Source: RGIG7179 sp051893555
GTDB taxonomy: Bacteria; Bacillota; Clostridia; Peptostreptococcales; Anaerovoracaceae
DNA length: 64,000 nucleotides
Assembly (NCBI GenBank): GCA_051893555.1
Contig: JBJFHL010000076.1
Span: 1 to 64,000, forward strand
Reading direction: 5' to 3'
Within the stretch, counting starts at the first letter, position 1. Every line of letters starts with the position of its first letter. This document shows positions 48,618-57,570 of the stretch, piece by piece. Under the pieces are notes generated by a model. It saw nothing but the letters and a program-made list of their open reading frames with translations. It searched no databases and was not told the DNA's origin. Position numbers and translations under genes: made by a program.

Positions 48618-49289
48618 ATGAGCGAAAACTTAGAATTATTTATCCGTGCTTTCTGGCCAATGTTTAAGGCCGGACTCCTGTACTCCATTCCGATGATGCT
48701 GATTTCCTTTGGTCTTGGCCTGATTGTGGCACTGCTGGTGGCTCTTGGACGTATGTCCAGATTCAAAATCCTTTCCGGGATTTGCGCCACGTATGTGTGG
48801 ATTATCCGTGGAACCCCGCTGCTGGTACAGCTGTTCATTATCTTCTACGGGCTGCCTTCCATAGGAATTGTATTTCCACCATTTACTTCGGCAATTCTTG
48901 GTCTGACCATCAGCCAGGGTGCCTATAACTCGGAAGTCATCCGAGGGGCGCTCATGGGAATCCCGAAAGGACAGCATGAAGCTCCGGCTTCCCTTGGAAT
49001 GACGAAATTCCAGACACTGATCCATGTGATTCTGCCGCAGGCTGCACTGACAGCGGTGCCGGCGCTGGGAAACTCTTTTATCAGCTTGCTGAAAGACACT
49101 TCCCTGGTTTCAATTTTAACTGTACAGGAAATATTTGCAACGGCAAAGCAGATTTCTGCAATTGAGATGGAACCGATGCTTCTGTATTGTGAGGCAGCAC
49201 TTGTATATCTGATATTCAGTACCTTCCTGACCTTCTTACAAAATAAGGTGGAAAAGAGACTGGGCAGACATCTGGTTCCGCAGGATTAG
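48618..49289 (+). CDS. ABC transporter permease, polar amino acid type
   Basis: 223 residues with five membrane helices, of the HisM/GlnP group. The EAA-loop region YNSEVIRGALMGIPKGQHEA (residues ~97-116), followed by SLGM, contacts the ATPase; TPLLVQLFIIFYGLP is also typical. GGAGGC precedes the ATG. It completes the transporter with the upstream lipoprotein and the ATPase at 43635. A terminator follows, so this transporter section may be insulated from uxuA. Confidence 0.92.
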   Translation: MSENLELFIRAFWPMFKAGLLYSIPMMLISFGLGLIVALLVALGRMSRFKILSGICATYVWIIRGTPLLVQLFIIFYGLPSIGIVFPPFTSAILGLTISQGAYNSEVIRGALMGIPKGQHEAPASLGMTKFQTLIHVILPQAALTAVPALGNSFISLLKDTSLVSILTVQEIFATAKQISAIEMEPMLLYCEAALVYLIFSTFLTFLQNKVEKRLGRHLVPQD

Positions 49290-49297
49290 ATAACAGG

Positions 49298-49327
49298 AAG
49301 GAAGTCGTATCTGCGGCTTCCTTTTTT
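49298..49327 (+). terminator. Terminator after the permease gene
   Basis: Stem AAGGAAG / CTTCCTT with a 12-base loop and a T6 run. It is modest in strength, so partial read-through into uxuA is likely; no separate uxuA promoter is obvious. Confidence 0.65.
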
Positions 49328-49344
49328 AGAGGAGATAGACACAC

Positions 49345-50436
49345 ATGAAAATGACAATGCGCTGGTTTGGCGAGGGGTATGATTCGGTAACGCTGCAGCA
49401 GATCCGCCAGGTACCGGGGGTGGAAGGCGTAATTACTACGCTTTATGATACAGCACCCGGAGCGGAATGGGAAGAGGCTGCCATATCGTCCATGAAAAAG
49501 AAAGTGGAAGATGCAGGACTCAGTCTGTGCGGCATCGAAAGTGTGAATATACATGATTCCATCAAGGTGGGAAGCAGCGAGAGAGACTTCTACATTGACA
49601 ACTATATCAGAACCCTGAAGAAACTGGGAAAAAACAATATCCATCTGGTATGCTACAACTTCATGCCTGTTTTTGACTGGACCCGGTCCGATCTGGCAAA
49701 AGTCCGGCCCGATGGCTCCACCGTGTTTGCCTACGATCAGAAAATCATTGATCAGATTGATCCTGCCAATATGTCAGAGGCCATGGGCGAAAAGAACAAT
49801 GGTTTCCTGCTGCCGGGGTGGGAACCGGAGCGAATGGCACATATTCAGGAACTGTTTCGTATGTATGAAGGAATCGGGGAAGAACAGCTTTTCACCAATC
49901 TGAAATATTTTCTGGATGCCATTATGCCGGTATGTGACAAATATGACATCAACATGGCGATACATCCGGATGATCCTGCGTGGTCTGTATTTGGTCTTGC
50001 CCGGATCATGACATCGGGAGAAAATCTGGTGAAGCTGACGCAAATGGTGGATAACCCGCATAATGGAGTCACCTTATGCACCGGCTCGCTGGCATCTGAC
50101 CCGAAGAATGATATTGTGGATACGATTCACGTACTGAAGGGGAGAATTCATTTCGCACATGTGCGGAATATTAAATATAACGGAGAAGGCAGCTTTGAAG
50201 AAGCAGCCCATTTATCCAGCGATGGATCTCTGGATATGTTCGAGATCATGAAGGCTCTGTATGAAAGCGGATTTGACGGGCCGATCCGGCCGGATCACGG
50301 CAGGGCCATCTGGGGAGAAATCTCCATGCCCGGCTATGGTTTATACGACAGAGCCCTGGGCATAACCTATCTGAATGGGATATGGGAAAGTCTGGAGAAA
50401 ATGATCGGAAGAGAAAGAAAACAGGAGATATTATGA
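49345..50436 (+). CDS. uxuA: Mannonate dehydratase
   Basis: A 363-residue UxuA: the start KMTMRWFGEGYDSVTLQQIRQ and EGVITTLYD, the family segment CYNFMPVFDWTRSDLA, HPDDP with a metal histidine, LCTGSL, HFAHVRN and RPDHGRAIWGE (catalytic and metal residues) are all present. It converts D-mannonate to 2-keto-3-deoxygluconate. AGAGGAGATAG precedes the ATG. It overlaps uxuB by four bases. Confidence 0.96.
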   Translation: MKMTMRWFGEGYDSVTLQQIRQVPGVEGVITTLYDTAPGAEWEEAAISSMKKKVEDAGLSLCGIESVNIHDSIKVGSSERDFYIDNYIRTLKKLGKNNIHLVCYNFMPVFDWTRSDLAKVRPDGSTVFAYDQKIIDQIDPANMSEAMGEKNNGFLLPGWEPERMAHIQELFRMYEGIGEEQLFTNLKYFLDAIMPVCDKYDINMAIHPDDPAWSVFGLARIMTSGENLVKLTQMVDNPHNGVTLCTGSLASDPKNDIVDTIHVLKGRIHFAHVRNIKYNGEGSFEEAAHLSSDGSLDMFEIMKALYESGFDGPIRPDHGRAIWGEISMPGYGLYDRALGITYLNGIWESLEKMIGRERKQEIL

Positions 50437-52070
50437 AACTAAACAGACAATCCATAACTGGTGAAAACCGGGTTCCGTGGCAGAAAAACGGATTTCTGCT
50501 GCCGGAGTTTGATATAGAAGAAGTCAGGAGAGAGACACTGCAGAATCCGGAATGGATCCATTTCGGCGCAGGCAATATTTTCAGGGCCTTTCCTGCGGCT
50601 GTAGTACAGAACCTTCTGGAACGGGGGGAAATGAAGAAAGGCATTGTTGCAGTTTCAGGCTTCAGCAGTGAACCCATTGACCGGACCTATACCCCCTATG
50701 ATGATCTGAGCGTGCTGGTGACCATGAAAGCCGATGGAAGTCTGGAAAAACGTGTGATTGCCAGTATCGTGAAGGCAGTTGTCATGGATCGCCGGAGGCA
50801 GGAGGAGTTCGCCTGGCTGGAAAACGCATTTCAGAATGACAGCCTGCAGATGGCCAGTGTCACAATTACAGAGAAAGGCTACAAACTGATCGACGCACAG
50901 GGAAACTATCGGGAAGAGATACTGGAAGATTTCGAAGCCGGTCCATCCGACAGCACTAGCTATATGGGAAAGCTTGCGTCCCTGCTTTACGCCAGATTTT
51001 CTGCCGGGAAAAAGCCGGTAGCCATGGTCAGCATGGATAATTTTTCGCATAACGGAGACAAGCTGAAGGAAAGCATTCTGACCTTTGCTTCGGAGTGGGA
51101 AAAGCGCGGTCTGGCAGAAGAAGGATTTTCAGACTATCTGAGCGATGCTTCGAAAGTATCCTTTCCATGGACCATGATTGACAAAATCACTCCGGGACCG
51201 GGAGAGGCGGTAGAAGAGATGCTTCGGAATGCAGGGCTGGAGGATGCAGGAAGGATTCTGACTGCACGGAAATCCTGGATTGCCCCGTTTGTCAATGCGG
51301 AAGAACCGCAGTATCTGGTGATCGAAGACAGTTTCCCAAATGGGCGTCCGCCGCTGGAAAAGGGAGGAATCCTGCTTACAGAGAAAGAAACGGTGGATAA
51401 GGTGGAGAAAATGAAAGTATGCACCTGCCTGAATCCGCTGCATACGGCGCTGGCAGTTTTTGGATGTCTCCTTTCCTATGACAGAATTTCAGAAGAAATG
51501 AAAGATCCGCTTCTGAAGAGGATGGTGTATCGACTGGGATACGAGGAAGGCATGCCGGTGGTGGTTCACCCGGGGATTCTGGATCCGGAGAAATTCCTTG
51601 CCGAAGTTCTGGAAGAGAGAATCCCAAATCCGTTTTTGCCTGACACACCACAGCGAATTGCCATGGATACTTCACAAAAGATTCCGATTCGGTTCGGTGA
51701 GACACTGAAAGCATATATGGCAGATGAAACGAAGGACGTGAACAGTCTGATCGTCATTCCGCTGGTGATCGCAGGCTGGTGCCGCTATCTGATGGCGGTT
51801 GATGATGCGGGGAAGCCGTTTGAACCGAGTCCGGATCCGCTGTATGCAGTACTGAAGCCCCATCTGAATGGAATCGAATTGGGAAATGCCGGAGATTATG
51901 GCAAGGCACTGCAGCCGATTTTGTCAAACAGGCAGATATTCGCGGTGGATCTTTATGAAGCCGGCATTGCAGATCGCGTTCTGGATTATTTCGGAGAAAT
52001 GACGACGAGGCCTGGAGCGGTCAGAAAGACATTGGAAAAGTATATTGGAACAGAAGACAGAAAGGCGTAG
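50433..52070 (+). CDS. uxuB: Fructuronate reductase (mannitol dehydrogenase family)
   Basis: A 545-residue long-chain dehydrogenase of the mannitol dehydrogenase/UxuB family. WIHFGAGNIFRAFPAAV near residue 40 is the Rossmann nucleotide site, and SMDNFSHNGDKL and FPWTMIDKITPGP are family motifs. KVCTCLNPLHTALAVFGC contains the active-site region. It reduces D-fructuronate to D-mannonate. The ATG at 50433 overlaps the uxuA stop and follows AGGAG. It is longer than E. coli UxuB, as in many Clostridia. Confidence 0.9.
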   Translation: MKLNRQSITGENRVPWQKNGFLLPEFDIEEVRRETLQNPEWIHFGAGNIFRAFPAAVVQNLLERGEMKKGIVAVSGFSSEPIDRTYTPYDDLSVLVTMKADGSLEKRVIASIVKAVVMDRRRQEEFAWLENAFQNDSLQMASVTITEKGYKLIDAQGNYREEILEDFEAGPSDSTSYMGKLASLLYARFSAGKKPVAMVSMDNFSHNGDKLKESILTFASEWEKRGLAEEGFSDYLSDASKVSFPWTMIDKITPGPGEAVEEMLRNAGLEDAGRILTARKSWIAPFVNAEEPQYLVIEDSFPNGRPPLEKGGILLTEKETVDKVEKMKVCTCLNPLHTALAVFGCLLSYDRISEEMKDPLLKRMVYRLGYEEGMPVVVHPGILDPEKFLAEVLEERIPNPFLPDTPQRIAMDTSQKIPIRFGETLKAYMADETKDVNSLIVIPLVIAGWCRYLMAVDDAGKPFEPSPDPLYAVLKPHLNGIELGNAGDYGKALQPILSNRQIFAVDLYEAGIADRVLDYFGEMTTRPGAVRKTLEKYIGTEDRKA

Positions 52071-52075
52071 GAACA

Positions 52076-53101
52076 ATGAAAGTATTGACATTTGGAGAAA
52101 TTATGCTGCGGCTGAAAGCACCAGGACATGAAAGACTGATGCAGTCTCCGCGGATGGAAGCTACCTTTGGCGGCGGAGAGGCCAACGTGGCTGTGTCACT
52201 GGCCAATTATGGCATGGATGCTGCATTTTTAACGGTTCTGCCTGAGAACACACTAGGCGATGCATGCATAGGTGAACTGAGACGGTTCAACGTGGATACC
52301 AGCAGAATACTGAGAGGACCGGGAAGAATGGGAATCTATTTCCTGGAGGCCGGCGCAAACCAGCTGCCAAGCAAAGTCATCTATGACCGGGCGGACAGCA
52401 GCGTAGCTCTGGCAGGACCGGGAACCATCGACTGGAACACGGCGCTGGAGGGCATTGACTGGTTCCACATCACCGGAATCACACCTGCCATTTCCCAGTC
52501 TTTGATGGAATTATCCCTGGAGAGTGTAAAAGAAGCAAAGAAGCGGGGCATTAAAGTGTCCTGCGACCTGAACTACAGAAAGAATCTGTGGAAGTACGGA
52601 AAAAGCGCACAAGAGGTTATGTGCGAGCTGGCGCGTTATGCAGACATTCTCATTGCCAACGAGGAGGATGTGCAGAAATCCCTGGGCATCACCATCGATG
52701 TGGATGTGGCGTCAGGAAATATCGACAGCAACAAATATGAGCAGCTGAGCAATAAGGTGCTGGAAACCTATCCGAATGTAGAAATGATCGCAATTACACT
52801 CCGTGAAAGCAGAAGCGCGGATTCCAACGGCTGGTCTGCATGTCTCAATAACCGCAGCGGGTTTTATGTCAGCAAGCATTATGACATCAATGACATCATC
52901 GACAGAGTCGGCGGCGGAGACAGTTTCGGCGGCGGCCTGATTTACGGGCTGACCCATTTTTCGGACTGCAGAGAAGCCCTGGAATTTGCTGCGGCGGCAT
53001 CCTGTCTGAAGCACAGTATTTTGGGCGATTTTAACCGGGTATCAGCGGACGATGTCATGAAACTGATGCTTGGAGACGGCAGCGGCAGAGTACAGCGATA
53101 G
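52076..53101 (+). CDS. kdgK: 2-Keto-3-deoxygluconate kinase (PfkB family)
   Basis: A 341-residue PfkB sugar kinase: FGEIMLRLKAPGHERL at the N-terminus, the substrate-site GGGEANVAVSLANYG, CDLNYRKNLW, NEEDV and the catalytic GGGDSFGGGLIYGL with its aspartate base. In this context it phosphorylates KDG to KDPG, the substrate of the next enzyme. It lies five bases after uxuB. GTAGGAACA before the ATG is a weak ribosome site, so coupling is likely. Confidence 0.92.
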   Translation: MKVLTFGEIMLRLKAPGHERLMQSPRMEATFGGGEANVAVSLANYGMDAAFLTVLPENTLGDACIGELRRFNVDTSRILRGPGRMGIYFLEAGANQLPSKVIYDRADSSVALAGPGTIDWNTALEGIDWFHITGITPAISQSLMELSLESVKEAKKRGIKVSCDLNYRKNLWKYGKSAQEVMCELARYADILIANEEDVQKSLGITIDVDVASGNIDSNKYEQLSNKVLETYPNVEMIAITLRESRSADSNGWSACLNNRSGFYVSKHYDINDIIDRVGGGDSFGGGLIYGLTHFSDCREALEFAAAASCLKHSILGDFNRVSADDVMKLMLGDGSGRVQR

Positions 53102-53121
53102 AGTTTGCACGGGAGGAAGAC

Positions 53122-54030
53122 ATGAATGATATTTTAGAGAGAATTGAAAAAACAGGAATCGTTCCGGTGGTCGTTCTGGAAGATGCGGAAAAGGCAGTGC
53201 CGGTAGCAAAAGCGCTGCAGGCAGGCGGTATTGACTGCGCGGAAGTGACCTTCCGGACGGCAGCGGCAGAAGAAGCCATTGGCAGAATTGCGGCTGAATG
53301 CCCTTCGATCCTTCTCGGTGCAGGAACGGTGCTGTCTGTGGACCAGGTGAAAAAAGCGGTAAATGCCGGCGCAAAATTCATCGTCACGCCTGGTTTTAAT
53401 CCGTCCGTCGTTTCTTACTGCGTGGAGCATCAGATTCCGGTGGTACCGGGCTGTATGGATACCAACGCCATTGAGATGGCGTTGGAAATGGGGCTGGATA
53501 CCGTGAAGTTCTTTCCGGCAGAGGCAGCCGGCGGGCTGAAAATGATGAAGGCGTTGGCAGGTCCTTATGTGAATCTGAAGTTTATTCCTACCGGTGGGGT
53601 AGGACAGGACAACCTTTGTGAATATCTTTCGTTTCAAAAGGTAATTGCATGTGGCGGAAGCTGGATGGTGAAGGGAGATCTCGTTCGTGCAGAGCGGTAT
53701 GACGAAATCGAGAGACTCAGCCGGGAAGCAGTGGCAGCCATGCTGCATCTTCGGATTGGCAAAATCCAGGTCGGCAACATGTGCGAAAATCCTGCAGAAC
53801 ATGCAGATTTGCTGCATTCTGTATTCCAGCCGTCACAGACGAAAGAGGATGCAGAAGCGGAAGGATGTATTGAAATCCTTACGGATCATCTGGAGAGAGC
53901 GGTATATCATCTGGAAAAACAGGGCATTGCTTTCGATATGGATACAGCGGAACGGAATGAAAAGAAAATCAATTCTGTATTTTTGAAGAAAAAAGCAGGA
54001 GAATTCAGAATAAAGCTTGCAGAAAAATAA
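53122..54030 (+). CDS. eda: KDPG aldolase with a C-terminal VOC-like domain
   Basis: 302 residues. Residues 1-205 are a class I KDPG/KHG aldolase with the catalytic glutamate (AEVTFRT), GAGTVL, FIVTPGFNP, the Schiff-base lysine in VKFFPAE and PTGGV. Residues about 210-302 are an extra domain resembling half of a glyoxalase/VOC fold (LRIGKIQVGNMCENP, LERAVYHLEKQGIAFD, FLKKKAGEFRIKL). Most Eda proteins end near 210 residues. The aldolase splits KDPG into pyruvate and glyceraldehyde 3-phosphate. GGGAGGAAG precedes the ATG. Confidence 0.93.
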   Translation: MNDILERIEKTGIVPVVVLEDAEKAVPVAKALQAGGIDCAEVTFRTAAAEEAIGRIAAECPSILLGAGTVLSVDQVKKAVNAGAKFIVTPGFNPSVVSYCVEHQIPVVPGCMDTNAIEMALEMGLDTVKFFPAEAAGGLKMMKALAGPYVNLKFIPTGGVGQDNLCEYLSFQKVIACGGSWMVKGDLVRAERYDEIERLSREAVAAMLHLRIGKIQVGNMCENPAEHADLLHSVFQPSQTKEDAEAEGCIEILTDHLERAVYHLEKQGIAFDMDTAERNEKKINSVFLKKKAGEFRIKLAEK

Positions 54031-54080
54031 AACACGGATTAAAGTAGGAATATAGATATCTTTTGAAAGGAAGAACCAGT

Positions 54081-55160
54081 ATGGATATTAACCTTCGGAG
54101 TAATTATAAATATGCCATTGCCTGTCCCACCAGCATGGGTGTGCGCATAACACCGGAAAACAGAATGGCAGTGCATAACAGCAATCGTTTCATCATGCAG
54201 TCTACCAGTGCAGAAAGCAATGTATTGAATGTTTCTTCTTCTCTTGGAAAGGAATGCCTGGTACTGACCCGTTTCGTAAAGGGCAGTCCTGTGGCGGAAT
54301 TCATCAAGAGTGAGCTGCGGTCCAGAAATATCCGCTATGAAGGCATCGATGTGGAGCAGGGCGGTCCATGGGGATATCGTCATCAGTTTAACATTGCAGA
54401 TTCCGGATTTGGGCTTCGCGCGCCTCGTGTATGGAATGACCGTGCAGGCGAAGTCGGAAGAACCCTTTCCATTGATGATTTTGATATTCCCCGGATTTTT
54501 GGAGAAGAGGGTGTGGGCATCCTTCATATCTCCGGGCTGATTGCAGCCATGAGTGAGGAAACCACCCGTTTCTGCCTGGCGGTTGCCAAAGCAGCGAAAG
54601 AATATGGAACGCTGGTCAGCTTCGATCTGAATTACCGTGCTACATTCTGGAAAGGCAGAGAGGAAGAATTGCGGGAGGCGTTCCATCAGATCGCTTCTGC
54701 AGCTGATGTGCTGGTTGGAAACGAAGAAGATTTCCAGCTGTGCCTTGGTTTCCGGGGACCGGAGGCCGGCGGAAAAGACCTGACATCCAAAATCAGCAGC
54801 TTTCAGGAGATGATCGGGCAGGTGAAAGAAAAATATTCCAATGCCAGAGTATTTGCAACCACCCTGCGTCAGGTCATCAGCGCCAATGAACATCTTTGGG
54901 GCGGCATTCTGCTGGCAGACGGTAAGTGGTGTATTGAAGAGCCACGTCCGATTCCTGTGATGGACCGGATCGGCGGCGGAGACGGATTCACCGGCGGTCT
55001 GCTGTATGGTCTGCTGCAGGGATGGGAGCCGGAAAAATGTCTCCAGTTCGGCTGGGCAACCGGTGTACTTGCTGCAAGCAGCCTCAATGATTATGCAGAG
55101 CCTGCCGACGAAAAGCAGGTTTGGGATATTTATGCAGGAAATGCCCGCGTCCAGAGATAA
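54081..55160 (+). CDS. Second, divergent PfkB-family sugar kinase
   Basis: 359 residues of the PfkB fold with the catalytic GGGDGFTGGLLYGL and FDLNYRATFW, but the usual N-terminal GGG(E)xNVA substrate motif is replaced by STSAESNVLNVSSSLG. This suggests a different sugar acid substrate from the neighbouring kdgK. The ATG at 54081 follows AAAGGAAG; an upstream in-frame TTG at 54063 lies before that site. It may handle the product of the bicupin/TIM-barrel genes, though this is only inferred. Confidence 0.82.
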   Translation: MDINLRSNYKYAIACPTSMGVRITPENRMAVHNSNRFIMQSTSAESNVLNVSSSLGKECLVLTRFVKGSPVAEFIKSELRSRNIRYEGIDVEQGGPWGYRHQFNIADSGFGLRAPRVWNDRAGEVGRTLSIDDFDIPRIFGEEGVGILHISGLIAAMSEETTRFCLAVAKAAKEYGTLVSFDLNYRATFWKGREEELREAFHQIASAADVLVGNEEDFQLCLGFRGPEAGGKDLTSKISSFQEMIGQVKEKYSNARVFATTLRQVISANEHLWGGILLADGKWCIEEPRPIPVMDRIGGGDGFTGGLLYGLLQGWEPEKCLQFGWATGVLAASSLNDYAEPADEKQVWDIYAGNARVQR

Positions 55161-55201
55161 TACAAGGGCAGGACCGAGGAAGAATACGAGGGAGAAAAGG
55201 A

Positions 55202-56662
55202 ATGAGCACAATCAGAAAAGCAGATATCGGACTGGTCGGCCTGGCCGTTATGGGTGAAAATCTGGTTATGAATATGGAATCCAGAGGGTTTACCGTGGCC
55301 GTATATAACAGAACAACGGAAAAAGTGAAGAAGTTCACGGAAGGACGTGCAGCCGGAAAGAACATCATCGGCACATACAGCCTGGAGGAACTGGCAGCCA
55401 GCCTGGAAAAGCCGAGAAAAATCATGATGATGGTGAAGGCAGGACAGCCTGTGGATGATCTTATCGAACAACTGCTGCCATACCTGGAAAAGGGAGATAT
55501 ACTGATCGACGGCGGCAACAGCCATTTTCCTGATACAATCCGCAGAACCGCTTACGTGGAAAGCAAAGGTCTCTTCTATGTGGGCAGCGGTGTTTCCGGC
55601 GGGGAGGAAGGTGCCCTGACCGGTCCGTCCCTTATGCCGGGCGGTTCGCCGGAGGCATGGCCATATGTAAAGCCAATCTTCCAGGCGATCTGTGCCAAAG
55701 TAGAGGATGGCAGCCCGTGCTGTGACTGGGTAGGAGAAAACGGCGCAGGCCATTTCGTAAAGATGGTCCACAACGGAATTGAATATGGTGATATGCAGCT
55801 GATCTGTGAAGCATATCAGCTGATGAAGGATGGTCTGGGCATGTCTCCGGAGGAAATGCATGATGTGTTTGCAGCATGGAATGAAACCGAACTGGACAGC
55901 TATCTGATCGAAATCACCAGAGACATTCTGGGGTACAAAGATGAAAAGGGCGAGACGACGGTAAACTATATTCTTGACACCGCAGGGCAGAAAGGAACCG
56001 GTAAATGGACTGCAATTTCTGCGCTGGATGAAGGTGTGCCTCTGACTATGATCGGTGAAGCTGTTTTCGCACGGTGTCTGTCTGCCATGAAGGCAGAACG
56101 TGTGGAAGCAGCCAGAGTATTCCCGAAGGAAATCCCGGCATTCGAGGGAGATAAAAAAGCCTTTATTGCGTCTATCCGCAAGGCACTGTATGCCAGCAAA
56201 ATCATCTCCTATGCGCAGGGATATACGTTGATGCGGACTGCTGCAAAGACTTATGGCTGGAATCTGAACTATGGCGGAATTGCGCTCATGTGGAGAGGGG
56301 GCTGCATTATCCGCAGCGTATTCCTGGGAAAGATCAAGGAAGCCTATGATAAGAATCCACAGCTGGAAAATCTGCTCCTGGATGACTATTTTGCAGATAC
56401 GATCCGTCAGCTGATTCCCGCCTGGAGAGAAGTGGTGGCATATGCGGTAAAAGCGGGAATTCCTATGCCTGCATTCTCCTCTGCGCTGAACTATTTCGAC
56501 GGATATACCACAGATACACTGCCGGCCAATCTGCTGCAGGCGCAGAGAGATTATTTTGGCGCCCATACTTATGAAAGAATCGATCAGCCGAGGGGTACAT
56601 TTTTCCACACTAACTGGACAGGCCACGGCGGAAATACTTCTGCAGGAACGTATAATGCGTAG
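55202..56662 (+). CDS. gnd: 6-Phosphogluconate dehydrogenase, decarboxylating
   Basis: 486 residues with the Rossmann motif GLVGLAVMGENLVMNMESRG and NRTTEKV in the NAD-type position. DGGNSHFPDT, GSGVSGGEEGALTGPSLMPGG, HFVKMVHNGIEYGDMQ and GQKGTGKWTA are family hallmarks. It converts 6-phosphogluconate to ribulose 5-phosphate. The ATG at 55202 follows GGGAGAAAAGGA; a longer reading from 55121 overlaps the kinase gene and is unlike the family. Its presence beside KDPG genes suggests that gluconate is also a substrate of this locus. Confidence 0.96.
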   Translation: MSTIRKADIGLVGLAVMGENLVMNMESRGFTVAVYNRTTEKVKKFTEGRAAGKNIIGTYSLEELAASLEKPRKIMMMVKAGQPVDDLIEQLLPYLEKGDILIDGGNSHFPDTIRRTAYVESKGLFYVGSGVSGGEEGALTGPSLMPGGSPEAWPYVKPIFQAICAKVEDGSPCCDWVGENGAGHFVKMVHNGIEYGDMQLICEAYQLMKDGLGMSPEEMHDVFAAWNETELDSYLIEITRDILGYKDEKGETTVNYILDTAGQKGTGKWTAISALDEGVPLTMIGEAVFARCLSAMKAERVEAARVFPKEIPAFEGDKKAFIASIRKALYASKIISYAQGYTLMRTAAKTYGWNLNYGGIALMWRGGCIIRSVFLGKIKEAYDKNPQLENLLLDDYFADTIRQLIPAWREVVAYAVKAGIPMPAFSSALNYFDGYTTDTLPANLLQAQRDYFGAHTYERIDQPRGTFFHTNWTGHGGNTSAGTYNA

Positions 56663-57569
56663 GCCAAAACCGGGGGAGGCAGCAGAACGGAAAGCATCGA
56701 CGGCAGGCGTAATCGCACTGGATCTGGACGGGACCCTGCTAAATGGAGCAAAAGAGCTGACTCACGGAAACCGGAAGGTATTGCAGCAGGCTTTTGAAGC
56801 AGGTTGGGAGATCGTGCCTGCAACAGGAAGATTTTACGGCGGCATGCCGGAGTGTATCCGGCAGCTGCCGTTTCTCCGTTATGCCATTACGATCAACGGC
56901 GCACGGGTCATCGAGCTGGAAAGCGGAAGTACTTTGTACCAGGCTGCGATTCCATGGCAGCAGGCGATGGAGATCATGAAGTATCTGGACCGTCTTCCCG
57001 TGATCTATGACTGCTATATGGAGGACGCCGCATGGATGACAGAGGCCATGAAAGGGAAAGTCGATGCGGTGATCGAGGATCCGGCGATCCGGCAGATGTA
57101 TCATGTCCTTCGGCAGCCGGTTCCCGAATTGAAGACATTTCTGGCAGAACGCAGGCAGGACGTACAGAAAGTGCAGTTCTTTACACGGGACATGGAACTC
57201 CGGAAGAGACTCCTGCGTGAAATGGAGCTTCTGTTTCCGGACATTGCGGTTTCCAGTTCGTCTCCGCAGAATATTGAGATCAATCATAAAGATGCCGATA
57301 AGGGAAAAGCGCTTCAGGCACTGGCAGCCTCACTGGCTGATCCGCCGAACCGCGAACAGAATGTGCCTGCAGTAAGAACAGTATCCTTCGGAGATGGCCT
57401 GAACGATGTCACAATGCTGCAGGCTGCCGACATCGGAATTGCCATGGAAAACGCAGCGGAAGAGGTAAAGGCTGCGGCTGACTGTGTCACACGGTCCTGC
57501 GAAGAGGATGGAGTGGCATGGGGGATTGTACATTACTGCTTCGATCAAAATCAGAAAGGGAACCGATAA
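56655..57569 (+). CDS. Cof-type HAD hydrolase
   Basis: 304 residues with the HAD nucleophile loop IALDLDGTLLNGAKEL, motif II in VPATGRF and the late SFGDGLNDVTMLQAADIGIAMENA with its acidic pair. It is a type IIB (Cof) phosphatase, usually active on sugar phosphates or FMN/PLP. The ATG at 56655 overlaps the gnd stop by eight bases, with GGAACG upstream. Cotranscription with gnd and the LarA-like gene suggests dephosphorylation of a sugar-acid intermediate, but the substrate is open. Confidence 0.88.
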   Translation: MRRPKPGEAAERKASTAGVIALDLDGTLLNGAKELTHGNRKVLQQAFEAGWEIVPATGRFYGGMPECIRQLPFLRYAITINGARVIELESGSTLYQAAIPWQQAMEIMKYLDRLPVIYDCYMEDAAWMTEAMKGKVDAVIEDPAIRQMYHVLRQPVPELKTFLAERRQDVQKVQFFTRDMELRKRLLREMELLFPDIAVSSSSPQNIEINHKDADKGKALQALAASLADPPNREQNVPAVRTVSFGDGLNDVTMLQAADIGIAMENAAEEVKAAADCVTRSCEEDGVAWGIVHYCFDQNQKGNR

Positions 57570-57570
57570 T

